Below, piece by piece: positions 25,274-35,500 of a stretch of 64,000 nt of DNA. Each line of letters opens with the position of its first letter. Within the stretch, counting starts at the first letter, position 1. Position numbers and translations under genes: made by a program. Origin of the DNA: Autumnicola sp041679265 (GTDB taxonomy: Bacteria; Bacteroidota; Bacteroidia; Flavobacteriales; Flavobacteriaceae); assembly GCF_041679265.1 (NCBI RefSeq), contig NZ_JBGFSM010000006.1:186001-250000 (forward strand). Reading direction: 5' to 3'. The notes under the pieces are model-generated. The model was given only the letters and a program-made list of their open reading frames with translations. It was not told where the DNA came from and did no database searches.

Positions 25274-26695
25274 TTAATAATGGCCTTTTCGCTTATCAAA
25301 TATAAGCTGCAATCCAAATTGGATGGAGGTGCTGTTGGCCTTCGCTAAATTAACAAAAGACAGCAAATTATTCGCGGCGAGGTAAACATTAAAATTTCCA
25401 AAGGTACGGTGCAGCATCAGGCCAAGGTTGGTAAGAGAATATTCATCTACACTGTACATGGCCCTGAAGCCAAATTTTTCCTTAATAAGCTTATCGTAAT
25501 ATGCAGAAAAGGCGAGGGTAATGCCTCGTGGACGATTTACGCCCGAAAACAGTATCCCAACAGAATTCATATACCTTACTTCTTCGCGAATACGGTAATT
25601 ACAAGGCACAAAAGCGCGGCCAAAACCAAATTCCATAGAAGTATTAAACTTTACAGGCCTCCAGGTGGTGTAAGGTTCATAGAGGGTTTCTTCCTGCAGG
25701 TTCTCATCTACTTCATCTTCAAAAAGATCCCAGTAAGGAATGGCTTCTTCATTGTTTTCCAGCTCAGGAAACAAAGGCTCAAGTCCCTGGGTTTGGTAAT
25801 CTCCGTAATAATGGTAATTTTCCACATCACTTCGCTGGAACATCACTCCTATATCCCTCACCGCTGCGGTTACCTGGAACTGTTCAGTAAAATTATAAGT
25901 GGCGCCAAGGTCCAGTCCCAGGCCAATATTCCCGCCTAGGAGAGAACGCTTCAGCAAATCTGCAGCAGCGTTTTCTACCGTATTATTTTCTTCATTATTT
26001 AAGGAAGCAAAGCCCGAAGTTTTCACCATAACATCTATTAGGGACGCATTTTGCGTGTAAATACCACTTCCATTTTGGTTAAGTGTGGTTATAAAAATCC
26101 CCTGGTTATCTGTACTTTCCACATTGAAAATACCAGAGTATAACTTTGCTCTTGCGCCAACGGTTAGTTTATCGTTTATCTGCCGGTTGTAACCCACGTG
26201 ATAAACCGCAAGCATTTCAGCAGTAAAAGAGGCCTGGGAAAAATCAAAGGGCTGGTTGATATATTTACTATTCCCTTCATTTACCAAAATTGCGAGATCT
26301 TTGGGGAAATAAATAAACGCATCGGATTCCTGGTAAAGCCCCACCGATAAATAATCGCTTCTATTCAGCTTCCAGCCCAGGGAGAGAATTTCCCACTGTT
26401 CATTAACCGAAAAATAATCCTGTGGAGTAAGGTTACGTATCGCATTCCTCACCCTTAGGTTCACATTTGGATTGGAATCATCAAAAATATCGAATAAAGT
26501 CACTCCTGTGGAACCCGCAGAAACATGAATTTGTGAAAAAAAAGGAATTCCAATATGGCCCCGAAAATTTATTTCGGCCCCGGGATTGCTCATTAGCGTT
26601 TGCGGAAGAGCATCTACATTATATAACAGAGGTTTGTTCTGAGAAAAGGATAAAGTGGAGAAAAATAAAAAAAAAACAACAAGAAGTCGCCGCAT
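25274..26695 (-). CDS. DUF5723-family outer-membrane beta-barrel protein
   Basis: The 473-residue protein has a signal peptide (MRRLLVVFFLFFSTLSFSQ) and the beginning NKPLLYNVDALPQTLMSNPG, typical of the DUF5723 family. Regularly spaced strands such as LTVGARAKLYSGIFNV and a glycine-rich LLGGNIGLGLDLGATYNF suggest a barrel in the outer membrane. The C-terminus LQLIFDKRKGHY is not the usual terminal phenylalanine. The lipoprotein gene directly upstream is 2 bp away, so the two probably work together. Function is unknown. Confidence 0.8.
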   Translation of the reverse strand: MRRLLVVFFLFFSTLSFSQNKPLLYNVDALPQTLMSNPGAEINFRGHIGIPFFSQIHVSAGSTGVTLFDIFDDSNPNVNLRVRNAIRNLTPQDYFSVNEQWEILSLGWKLNRSDYLSVGLYQESDAFIYFPKDLAILVNEGNSKYINQPFDFSQASFTAEMLAVYHVGYNRQINDKLTVGARAKLYSGIFNVESTDNQGIFITTLNQNGSGIYTQNASLIDVMVKTSGFASLNNEENNTVENAAADLLKRSLLGGNIGLGLDLGATYNFTEQFQVTAAVRDIGVMFQRSDVENYHYYGDYQTQGLEPLFPELENNEEAIPYWDLFEDEVDENLQEETLYEPYTTWRPVKFNTSMEFGFGRAFVPCNYRIREEVRYMNSVGILFSGVNRPRGITLAFSAYYDKLIKEKFGFRAMYSVDEYSLTNLGLMLHRTFGNFNVYLAANNLLSFVNLAKANSTSIQFGLQLIFDKRKGHY

Positions 26696-26697
26696 AT

Positions 26698-27249
26698 CTA
26701 AAACTCAAACTTGAAAAGTCCTTTTGAAGCAAATTCAAGATCGCCTTTAAAATCTTCTTGATTTGGCTGGACTTCAAGTTCTACAACCATAAAAATTGAA
26801 TTCTTCACCTGCGCAATTCGCTCCTCTCCCATTACTTCAACTCTTTCTGTGGTTACCGGATTATCTTCACTTCCTGGTGAAACGAGATAATTAATACTAA
26901 ACTGTTTCCTGCCCGAGGCTGATAAAAAATATACTTTATTTGAAAAGACCTGCGGGAAGGTATTAATATTTCTGAAATAAAACTCAGCAGATTCTAAATC
27001 ATTTTGAACATAATCATCATCCAGAAATTCGAGCCGCACCGTATCACGAATTACCGTGCGCATTTGATTGGTCTCCGGGTCTACAAAATCTGATTTATCT
27101 ACCTGGTACAATACCAGGTTTGTCTGCAAATCTGGACTAAGCACAATATCCTGGGCCTGGGAAAGATCTACATCCTTTACACATCCCGAACACAGGGCTA
27201 CTATAAGCACCAGCAGAAGATTCTTAAAGATTGTTAAACGCTTGTTCAT
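26698..27249 (-). CDS. Lipoprotein paired with the DUF5723 protein
   Basis: The 183-residue protein has a lipobox (LCSGC, Cys23) followed by VKDVDLSQAQDIVLSP. The rest is beta-rich, with an F-E-F end that resembles many small flavobacterial lipoproteins. It precedes the DUF5723 gene by 2 bp and is almost certainly co-transcribed. No functional family is recognised. Confidence 0.78.
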   Translation of the reverse strand: MNKRLTIFKNLLLVLIVALCSGCVKDVDLSQAQDIVLSPDLQTNLVLYQVDKSDFVDPETNQMRTVIRDTVRLEFLDDDYVQNDLESAEFYFRNINTFPQVFSNKVYFLSASGRKQFSINYLVSPGSEDNPVTTERVEVMGEERIAQVKNSIFMVVELEVQPNQEDFKGDLEFASKGLFKFEF

Positions 27250-27304
27250 AGAGATCTGACTTAGAGATTACTACTTGGCGGGCGAAGTTAACAAAACTTT
27301 ATAC

Positions 27305-27994
27305 TTATAAAAACTTAACTAGTTCTTTTAACGTTTTAATCTGCCTCATGGCGGAGGGATGAAGGCTTTGATAATAATCAAAATAGATTGACTGAAGACC
27401 AGCCTTCTCGGCTCCTATGATATCAGCTTCGTAATTATCTCCAATCATTACTGAATTTTCTGCAATAGCAGAACTTTTTGCAAGCGCTTTTTCGAATATT
27501 CCTGAATGCGGCTTTTTTACCCCGGCTTCTTCCGAAGTGGTGATGGTATCGAAATAATTAAAAATACCAGATGTAGTCATTTTCTTACGCTGAACTTCTT
27601 CAAAGCCATTGGTGATAATATGCATCCTGTAATTCGGCTTTAAATATTCCAGCATTTCTATGGTCCCCTGCAACAGGTGGTTATTTTTTGGCAAATGTTC
27701 TATGTAATCTTCTGCCAGGTTGTTCACCAGCTCATCGGTGGCTTCAAACTTTAGCAAATCAAAGCTGTCTTTAAGCCTTCCGTAGCGCAGGGCTTCTTTA
27801 GACACTTCATTATTGCGATATCGTTCCCAGTATTTTACATTGATACTGCTGTACACCTTTAAAAAATCTTGCACTCCAAGTCTCAGGCCCCATTTTTTAA
27901 AGATATCTCCAAAGGCAAGTTCAGAGTTTTTGTCAAAGTCCCATAACGTATGGTCTAAATCAAAAAAAACGTGTTTTATGTTATTCAACTTCAT
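27305..27994 (-). CDS. YjjG-family HAD hydrolase (noncanonical pyrimidine nucleotidase)
   Basis: The 229-residue protein belongs to the HAD phosphatases. Motif I is FFDLDHTLWDF (Asp12, Asp14), motif II is IITNGFEEVQ, and motifs III/IV appear as KKPHSGIFEKALAKS and MIGDNYEADIIGAEKAG. The phrase DLDHTLWDFDKN fits the YjjG subgroup, which dephosphorylates damaged or non-standard pyrimidine monophosphates. Its start overlaps the deacetylase-like gene by 14 bp, so it is translationally coupled to it. Confidence 0.88.
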   Translation of the reverse strand: MKLNNIKHVFFDLDHTLWDFDKNSELAFGDIFKKWGLRLGVQDFLKVYSSINVKYWERYRNNEVSKEALRYGRLKDSFDLLKFEATDELVNNLAEDYIEHLPKNNHLLQGTIEMLEYLKPNYRMHIITNGFEEVQRKKMTTSGIFNYFDTITTSEEAGVKKPHSGIFEKALAKSSAIAENSVMIGDNYEADIIGAEKAGLQSIYFDYYQSLHPSAMRQIKTLKELVKFL

Positions 27995-29270
27995 AAATCT
28001 GCTTCAAGACATTGTAATAAAGAGCAGGCCTGGAATATTCTGAAAAATCCTGGTTTTTAAAAATAGCCCTGAAGGTCCCTCCTACTTCCTTTACCTGGTT
28101 TAAAGCCTTATTCACTTCTTCATATACCTGCTCCTCGCGCACTTCCTTATAAATATGAGAATTAAAAATATAAGGATGCAGCATTAAAGGCGTGGTTACT
28201 TCCATATTAATATCATAAAAAAGAAAAGGAGTACAGGTCCCGGCCCTGAAACCTAAAGCATCGGGATACCCCATAGAAAAATCATTATGTACCTCCAGTT
28301 CCACCAGGTTATTGTAATTTTCAGGAAGTCCAAGGTCATGTCGGGAATTTAATACATGATCCAGCGAGCTGTGCACAATATTTTCCATTCGTAATTTTTC
28401 TGTTTTCAGGCTTTTCATATCCCGCACAGCATAATACCCCTGCAATAATCCTACTTTGGCATAATCTCCAACATATTTAATTACAGACCTGCCGGGGATG
28501 CGATTATAATTGATGTTACGGTCATGGATACTGAAATTGCTTAGCTGAAACATGAAAAACATCTTGAGCTTATGGGCTTTAATAAAAGCTATGAGCTCTT
28601 CAAAAATATTAAAGGGGTCTTTTTTTGCTCTGAAGGAAACTTTTATACGATCAAAGACCTTATGGAAATTAAACTGAAGAAGATCCCGGTTTAGCCCGGC
28701 GATGCTTCTAAGAACCCCTTTATTTCTATAGGCGAAAATATTTTCCACAGCCATTACCGCGCTGGCCTCAAAAACCCGGGGCTGAAATTCTATATCCGGA
28801 AATCGCTCTTCCAGCACCTTCCTGAATTTTAAAGCCCATTTATCTACCACGGGGGAAGAGAGAAAACCTTTTTGGTAAGCCAGGCTTTCGGAAACCGGGA
28901 AGCGTTCGGCTTCATCTTTTACGTGAGGCGCATATTCTTCATACCTGCTTAACAAATAAAAAGAAGCCGCAAAAATATCAAATGGAAGGGCACTTGCTTC
29001 AGGAACAGCAAAAAAACAGACACTATCTTCCCATGGCAGCACCTTTATTTCTACTTCAGAAAACCCCTGTTCTGTTAACAGATCTACCTTTTGTATAAAA
29101 AGTTCTTTTCCCAAAGCTTGTTTTCCGTAAGAAAGCTTCATGCCGTCATGAGCTATAAATTCTTCAATTTTAGTGGTGAATTTTATAGATATACCCAATA
29201 TCGCCGTACACAAATGTTTAAAAATGTATATAATCCTGGGCGTAATTTTTTGAGTATAAATAAGTAACAT
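27981..29270 (-). CDS. Polysaccharide-deacetylase-family-like protein of Flavobacteria
   Basis: The 429-residue protein starts MLLIYTQKITPRIIYIFKHL, the characteristic beginning of a flavobacterial group annotated as polysaccharide deacetylase family. It includes TTKIEEFIAHDGMKLSYGKQ and DIFAASFYLLSRYEEYAPH. Deacetylase-like elements are seen in the C-terminal half (HNDFSMGYPDALGFRAGTCT, and LMLHPYIFNSH). No signal peptide is evident. It lies 9 bp after radC and overlaps the HAD gene by 14 bp. Enzymatic activity is not proven by the visible residues. Confidence 0.75.
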   Translation of the reverse strand: MLLIYTQKITPRIIYIFKHLCTAILGISIKFTTKIEEFIAHDGMKLSYGKQALGKELFIQKVDLLTEQGFSEVEIKVLPWEDSVCFFAVPEASALPFDIFAASFYLLSRYEEYAPHVKDEAERFPVSESLAYQKGFLSSPVVDKWALKFRKVLEERFPDIEFQPRVFEASAVMAVENIFAYRNKGVLRSIAGLNRDLLQFNFHKVFDRIKVSFRAKKDPFNIFEELIAFIKAHKLKMFFMFQLSNFSIHDRNINYNRIPGRSVIKYVGDYAKVGLLQGYYAVRDMKSLKTEKLRMENIVHSSLDHVLNSRHDLGLPENYNNLVELEVHNDFSMGYPDALGFRAGTCTPFLFYDINMEVTTPLMLHPYIFNSHIYKEVREEQVYEEVNKALNQVKEVGGTFRAIFKNQDFSEYSRPALYYNVLKQIYEVE

Positions 29271-29279
29271 CAGGAAAAA

Positions 29280-29978
29280 TTAAAGAATACCTTCGTCTGC
29301 AAAGCTAAAATAAGATTTTTCAGTAACAATAATATGATCGAGCACCTTTATATCCAGGCTTTCACAAGCGGTTTTTAACTTCGCGGTAAGCTGCTTATCT
29401 GCTTCGCTTGGTTTTAGGTTTCCCGAAGGATGGTTATGGGTAAGGATGATAGCAGTGGCACCTAATTCCAGAGCCTTTTTTAGAGTAATCCTCACATCCA
29501 CCAAAGTGCCTGTAATACCCCCTTTGCTTAATTGCAGCTGTTCCAGCACTTTATTGGAGTTGTTGAGATAGATTATCCAGAATTCCTCATGAGGCAGCTC
29601 TCCAATTACAGGCTGCATAAGCTCAAAAACAGAATGGCTGGAAGTAATTTTCTTTTTCTCCAGGGCCTCCTCCAGCCTCCTCCTGCGGCCAAGCTCTAAT
29701 GCAGCTACAATACTCACCGCCTTAGCCTCCCCTATTCCTTTAAAATTACACAGTTGATTTACCGAAAGCCGGGACAATTCGCTCAGGTTATTCTGGGTAG
29801 AAGCCAGGATCCTTTTGCTCAATTCCACCGCACTTTCTTCCCGGTTACCAGAACCTATAAGAATAGCTATAAGTTCTGAATCACTTAGGCTAGTCCTGCC
29901 TTTTTGAAGTAACTTCTCCCTTGGGCGGTCATCCTCTGCCCAATTTTTTATGCTGAATGCTGCGCGCTCCTTCTCCAT
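29280..29978 (-). CDS. radC: RadC family protein (JAB/MPN domain)
   Basis: The 232 residues comprise an N-terminal helix-hairpin-helix region (LCNFKGIGEAKAVSIVAALE, about 77-96) and a JAB/MPN metalloprotease-like domain with an intact JAMM motif: His181, His183, Ser191 and Asp194 in THNHPSGNLKPSEAD. Despite the name, a direct role in DNA repair is doubtful for the family. A possible promoter (TATCTTTA at 29993-29986 with TTTG at 30012-30009) has an unusually short 15-bp spacer. Confidence 0.93.
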   Translation of the reverse strand: MEKERAAFSIKNWAEDDRPREKLLQKGRTSLSDSELIAILIGSGNREESAVELSKRILASTQNNLSELSRLSVNQLCNFKGIGEAKAVSIVAALELGRRRRLEEALEKKKITSSHSVFELMQPVIGELPHEEFWIIYLNNSNKVLEQLQLSKGGITGTLVDVRITLKKALELGATAIILTHNHPSGNLKPSEADKQLTAKLKTACESLDIKVLDHIIVTEKSYFSFADEGIL

Positions 29979-30040
29979 TGTGTGCTAAAGATATAAAACC
30001 TTTCATACCAAAAGCATCCCCGCACTTGAAAATGAAGCAA

Positions 30041-31396
30041 TTATTTTAACCAGGTTTTTACTTCTTCAAAATCCAGGCCGCCGTAATTGCCGCTACTCAT
30101 AAACAGTAACGCACTATGTTCCAGTTCAAGGTTCCGCAGGCTCTCATGCAATTGCTCCGGCTGGGTATATACTTTGAGATTTTCCTTTTTAAAGGCTGAA
30201 AAGATCTGGGCTTCAGAAATATTTTCAAGCTTTTTTAGCTTTACCGCTTCAGGAGAGTAAAAAACGAAAGCTTCATCAGCTTTATCCAAAGTACCTTCAT
30301 ATTGTTCTAAAAATTCGGCATTCAGGCTGCTGTACGTATGTAGTTCAAGGCAGGCAATCAATTTCCTGTTTTGAAACTGTTCTTTTACCGCTGCCGTGGT
30401 TGCCTTTACTTTGGAAGGGCTGTGCGCAAAATCTTTAAATATTACCGCTGAAGATGATTCGGCTACTTTTTCCAGGCGTTTGGAGGCTCCTTTAAAAGTG
30501 GCAATTGCTTCATAAAAATCATCTTCGTCTATTCCCATATGCTGGCAGATCCATTTTGCGCCGGCAAGATTGCTCAGGTTATGATGCCCAAATATTTCCA
30601 GAGGCAATTCTCCTTCAGGTGTATCCAGCAGCGTATGCTCGCCTTCCACATGATATTCCGGCGTATGGTAAGGATGTTTTCTTATGGGATTGGTGGTGGC
30701 TTCTGCTATGTTTTTAATTTCAGCATCTTCCTCATTATACACCAGAATGCCGCCGTTTACGATAGCATCCACAAAAATCCTGAATTGCTCCACATAAATT
30801 TCATAGCTAGTAAAAACGTTTATATGGTCCCAGGCAATTCCGCTTAAAAGAGCAATATTTGGCTGATATATATGAAATTTTGGCCTGCGGTCTATTGCAG
30901 AAGATAAATATTCATCTCCCTCAATTACTATAAAATCATTTTCTTCAGTTAAACGCACTGAATTGGAATAGTTTTCCAAGGCTGCTCCAACCATATAATC
31001 TACCTGTTTTTCATGATATTTCATCACGTGAAGAATCATGGAGGTAATAGTGGTTTTGCCATGTGAGCCACCAATTACCACACGGGTTTTATTTTTAGAT
31101 TGCTCATAAAGAAATTCGGGGTAGGAAAAAACCGCCAATCCCAGGTGCTGCGCTTTTAAAAGTTCAGGGTTATCTGCTTTTGCATGCATCCCAAGGATCA
31201 CGGCATCCAAATCTTCCGTAATTTTCTCCGGGAACCACCCCCACTCAGCAGGTAACATGTTATATTTCCTTAGTTTAGAAAGGGAAGGTTCAAAAATGGC
31301 ATCATCGCTCCCGGTAATTTGATATCCTTTTTCTTTTAGGGCAATAGCAAGGGCGTGCATTGCGCTGCCGCCAATTGCTATAAAATGAAGTTTCAT
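30041..31396 (-). CDS. Mur-ligase-family muropeptide ligase, Mpl-like
   Basis: Mpl ligases attach recycled murein tripeptide to UDP-MurNAc. The 451-residue protein has the Rossmann N-terminus HFIAIGGSAMHALAIALKEKG, the ATP loop GGSHGKTTITS (109-119) and the central signature EGDEYLSSAIDRRPKF, plus HHNLSNLAGA. Lack of a signal peptide fits a cytoplasmic enzyme. UDP-MurNAc:L-Ala ligase (MurC) is a close alternative, but the opening HFIAIGGSAM and the EYLSSAIDRRPKF segment favour Mpl. A good promoter lies upstream. Confidence 0.85.
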   Translation of the reverse strand: MKLHFIAIGGSAMHALAIALKEKGYQITGSDDAIFEPSLSKLRKYNMLPAEWGWFPEKITEDLDAVILGMHAKADNPELLKAQHLGLAVFSYPEFLYEQSKNKTRVVIGGSHGKTTITSMILHVMKYHEKQVDYMVGAALENYSNSVRLTEENDFIVIEGDEYLSSAIDRRPKFHIYQPNIALLSGIAWDHINVFTSYEIYVEQFRIFVDAIVNGGILVYNEEDAEIKNIAEATTNPIRKHPYHTPEYHVEGEHTLLDTPEGELPLEIFGHHNLSNLAGAKWICQHMGIDEDDFYEAIATFKGASKRLEKVAESSSAVIFKDFAHSPSKVKATTAAVKEQFQNRKLIACLELHTYSSLNAEFLEQYEGTLDKADEAFVFYSPEAVKLKKLENISEAQIFSAFKKENLKVYTQPEQLHESLRNLELEHSALLFMSSGNYGGLDFEEVKTWLK

Positions 31397-31412
31397 AAAA
31401 GCTAAATTTCAG

Positions 31413-31440
31413 CAAATATAATTATTTAAGACTGAAGCAA
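31413..31440 (-). promoter_or_regulatory. Promoter of the mpl-like gene
   Basis: On the minus strand, TTG (31440-31438) and TATATTTG (31420-31413) are 17 bp apart, matching the Bacteroidota consensus. The predicted start is about 10 nt before the ATG at 31396, so the leader is very short. It lies 3' of the TPR gene, showing that the ligase is transcribed separately. Confidence 0.5.
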
Positions 31441-31447
31441 AGGAGTA

Positions 31448-32329
31448 TTAAATCATATCCTTAAGCCGTTTTTTAAGCGCTATGGCTTCTTCAAAATCCG
31501 GCTCCATAACCAGCGCGCGGTTTACATTTTCAAGTGCTTTTTCCTGGTTTTTTTGATACAGCTGTACTTCTGCCATTTTAAGATACGCCCATTCCGGAGC
31601 CTTTAAGTCTTTATAACCGTAATTTTGGAGGTATTCCTTGAGCAGCTTTAGGGTAAATTGTGGTTTAAGTTTATATTTAACCGCTGCTTCCGCCAGTTCA
31701 TAGTTCATGGTGTTGCGCACCAGCAGTTCAGGATGATGGGAAGCAAGTGCTAAAGCTTCGGCAATACTGGCACGTGCATTTTGCAGGTCTTCTTTTTCAG
31801 CAAAAATAAAAGCCTGAGCCAGGTATCCATCCAAGGCATTTATTTTCACCAGCTCTTTCTGGTATTTTCCTGCCAAGGCCTCATCGCCCCCCAAAAAGGA
31901 TGGCAGCTGCATATAAAGCTCTACAAGCGCCCTCCTGGACTGTGCGTGACCAGGATCCAGCGAGGCAGCCCGGGAAAGGTATTTTTTAATATCATCCAGT
32001 AAAAACGCAGCAGTAAATTTGGAACCGTAAAAGGCTTTTAAACCCATGGCTCCTCCCAGTTTAAAATTATAACCAGCGTTCTCAGGATGATTTTTAACCA
32101 GGACTTTATATCCTGCAATTGCGTCATCCCAATCTCTCCTAAAACTGGAAATATCAGCCAGATATTCCAGGGCTTTTTCTTTGTCTTTATTCCTTTTGAA
32201 TATTGCTTCAGCCTTTTCAATTTCTCCTTTTTGGAGATATTTCTCCCCCTGGATAAAATCTCCCTGGGCAGCGATATTACCGTTAAAAACAAGTAGAAAC
32301 CAGATAAAAGTCAGAAAGTGCGCCTTCAT
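31448..32329 (-). CDS. Secreted TPR-repeat protein
   Basis: The 293-residue protein has a signal peptide (MKAHFLTFIWFLLVFNGNIA) and at least four tetratricopeptide-like repeats, for example KYLQKGEIEKAEAIFKRNKD, WDDAIAGYKVLVKNHPENAG and NQEKALENVNRALVMEPDFE. Such proteins are usually periplasmic scaffolds. It is divergent from the T9SS adhesin gene 209 bp away; no partner can be named. Confidence 0.82.
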   Translation of the reverse strand: MKAHFLTFIWFLLVFNGNIAAQGDFIQGEKYLQKGEIEKAEAIFKRNKDKEKALEYLADISSFRRDWDDAIAGYKVLVKNHPENAGYNFKLGGAMGLKAFYGSKFTAAFLLDDIKKYLSRAASLDPGHAQSRRALVELYMQLPSFLGGDEALAGKYQKELVKINALDGYLAQAFIFAEKEDLQNARASIAEALALASHHPELLVRNTMNYELAEAAVKYKLKPQFTLKLLKEYLQNYGYKDLKAPEWAYLKMAEVQLYQKNQEKALENVNRALVMEPDFEEAIALKKRLKDMI

Positions 32330-32538
32330 TTTCTAATATTTTGTTAATTTTATTAATCCACCTGACATTTTTAATCAATAGTTATCAACAAATGTGCAGA
32401 TGCCCGCAATTATTTCCCGAATAATGTTAAAGCCGTTTGCTTTTCGACCTTCCATGTTAAAAATTATTTTAATATTTGCGATACTTTTTAATAATGAGTT
32501 CAAACCTAAACTTTAAAGTTGAATTTAACACCTAGCCT

Positions 32539-35500
32539 ATGCAAAATTTTACTTTAGGTAAAAAAGGAAAGTTTTTTTCCTTCTTTGCCTTTATTTTATT
32601 AATTGGAATTTTCCCCTCTTTTGGACAGACGGGAAATTGTCCTACAGTAGGTGACGAGGATACCACCACAGATGGTAATCAACAGTCATTTTGCTATTTA
32701 TCCACGGTTGCCGATCTTGATGGAACAGCGGCAAGTGGAACTACCCTTAGATGGTACCGCTCTGCGACCGGCACCACTCCTATTCCCGCAACAGAACTTC
32801 TACAGGATGGCATATACTATGCCGGAAATACTGAAGGTACCTGCAACAGCAGACCTTCAGTAAATGTTGATGTAGATGATTATGGTGCACCTTCACCAAG
32901 TTTTGGAGTAGTATTTTCGCCATGTATGTACAGCACTACAGGCGCAAATACTGTTGCAGAACTTATTGACCTTGTGGAAGGAAATGAGGTGGAAGTATAT
33001 ACTCAGGAATTCAGTGGTTCCCCACTTAATCCCGGAACAACCTTAACTCCAGAAACAAGCTACTATGTAGGCCAGAGAAATCCTGTTACCAATTGCCCTA
33101 CCAGCAGGGTAGCGGTAAGATACGATCCTATAGCCGTTCAGCCACCATCCGGTGAGACCGAACAAGTTTTTTGTGACGGAGCAACCGTTGCCGATTTACA
33201 GGCTACAGGAACTAACAGATGGTACAGCACCGAAGATTCCTTCCCTGCTTTAGATCCTGCCACTCCATTAATTGACGGAGAGACTTATTACGCAACTCAG
33301 ATTATAAACAGGGTCAATTCTCCGGAACCTCCCTGTGAAAGTATTGCCCGCTTCCAGGTAAACGTAACTGTACTGGATGCAGGGGAAGATAATACAGATA
33401 ATACCTTATGTATTTCTGAAGCTGATTCCCAGCTGAATACTGTTGCCAATGCCCGCACCTATTTTGAAAGTCTTTTGGAAGATGGTGTTCCTACCGGAGG
33501 CAGCTTTTCTCCTTCCTTGGAAAGCATTGTGAGCAGCTATAACAGTGATCCTGCGGGAACTTACCAAACCACCTACACCGCTACTTTTAGTATTGGCTGT
33601 ACAGATACCGTACTTTTAGGTGTGAATGTTCAGGAAGATCCAAACGCGGGTGAAGACAGGGATGTAACTGTTTGTGAAAGCGACCTGGCACCTTTTCTTC
33701 CATTGAACACCCTTCTAATTCCGTTAGCTCAGTCGTATATTGAAGATTTTATAAATGATTCCGGCTTGGATCCAACCGGGGAGTTTTCGCCATCTATTGA
33801 GAATTTATTCGACCAGATAAACGAAGATGCGCTGAATAATGCGTTCCCTTCCACCTATACCGTCACTTATACCGTAGATAACGGTGGATGTGTGGCCTCT
33901 TCAACTTTAAATCTTACTATTGAAGATGTTGCCGATGCAGGAACAACTGTTACAGATCCTGTAGTATTTTGCGAAACAGATGTGGCAGAGGAAGGCATTT
34001 TTGCCAGCGAAGATGCATTGGAAGCTTATTACCTGGAATTGCTTGGAGCTGAAGATACAGACGGTACTTTCTCTCCCACAATTAGCAGCCTTATTGCCAA
34101 TTTTAACGACGGGGATGCCGCCGGAGATTACAGTGTTACCTATACTGTAGAAAGAACCAGTTGTGGAAACGCTTCTGCCAGCGCAACCATTACCATAAAC
34201 GCTGCTGTACCTGCAGAGGCAGGAACTATTACCAACAGAAGTTACTGTAGCACCAGTCCTGAAATTGGACTTGTGAGCCTGCTCGATGGTACTTCCATGC
34301 CAGGTGGAACCTTTAGCAGTACAGATATTGATGTGACTTCACAAAATTTCAATCCGGCAACTGCGGGAGAAGGATCATACGTGATTACCTATACGGTGAG
34401 CGAAGATGATGAAGCTTCTTGTTTAACCGGAACAGATTCTGAAGATTTCACTATTACAGTGGAACAAGCTCCTGATGCAGGTACCTCTGCCTCTGAAGAA
34501 ATTTGTATTAATAATCTGGAAGAGGATGTTTTTGCAAGCGAAGCCAGTCTTAGAGCCTATTATATAGCATTACTTGGAGCTGAAGATACAGAGGGAACTT
34601 TCTCTCCTGCATTGAATACTCTTATTGCCAGTTACAATGATGGAATTGATGGCGCTGCTGAAGATTTTAGCACCACCTATACCGTGGCAGGTTCTGTTTG
34701 TGAAGATGCAACCGCCACCGCCAGTTTAACAATTACCGCTGCGGAAACTGCAGAGGCAGGAACAATTACCTCACCTGAACCATATTGTTCTAATGAAGGA
34801 ATAATAACTCTTGCAGATTTACTGGACACCTCATCTATGGCAGGAGGAACTTTCTCCAGCGAGGATGCCGATGTTGCAGATGGTACTTTTAATCCTTCTA
34901 CTGAAGGAGCCGGAGAACATTTGATTATTTACACAGTAAGTGAAGAAAATCCCGGGCTTTGCGTAGCAGGGACAGACACGGCACAATTTACCATTACAGT
35001 TAATGATACGCCTAACTCAGGACCTGGCGGAAACGTGAATTTGTGTGTTTCCCAATTGGAGGAAATTCTTTCCAGCCCGGCGGCGCAGCAGGCTTTATTA
35101 GATGAATTTGGAGGCTCTTTTGATGCCGGAGGAGAATTTACTCCAAGCCTTGCTACCCTGGCCGCGCAATTTGCAGCCACCACCACCTTCCCTGCAAGTT
35201 TTACTGTAGAATATACCGTAACCAATGCAACTTGTGACGATTCAGCCACATATGAGATTGTTGTTTCAGAGACAAGGGAAGCCAATGCAGGCAATGATGT
35301 AGAAGATATTACCTTTTGTACCACAGATGCTGAAGTTGATCTTTTCTCTCTTCTCTCTGATGATGCCGATGCCACAGGTTCTTTTGAAGGATATGAAGAC
35401 GGAATTTTTGACCCATCAGTAGTTGGCGCAGGAACTTTCTCTATAGCTTATACGGTAAGCGGAGATGGAGAGTGCATTACAGGCTCTGATTCGGCAGAAA

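Noticed and set aside
34929..35375. 148-codon minus-strand ORF within the adhesin gene
   Set aside because: It is Ser/Ala/Val-rich low-complexity sequence antisense to the repeat modules, as expected of a shadow of acidic repeats.
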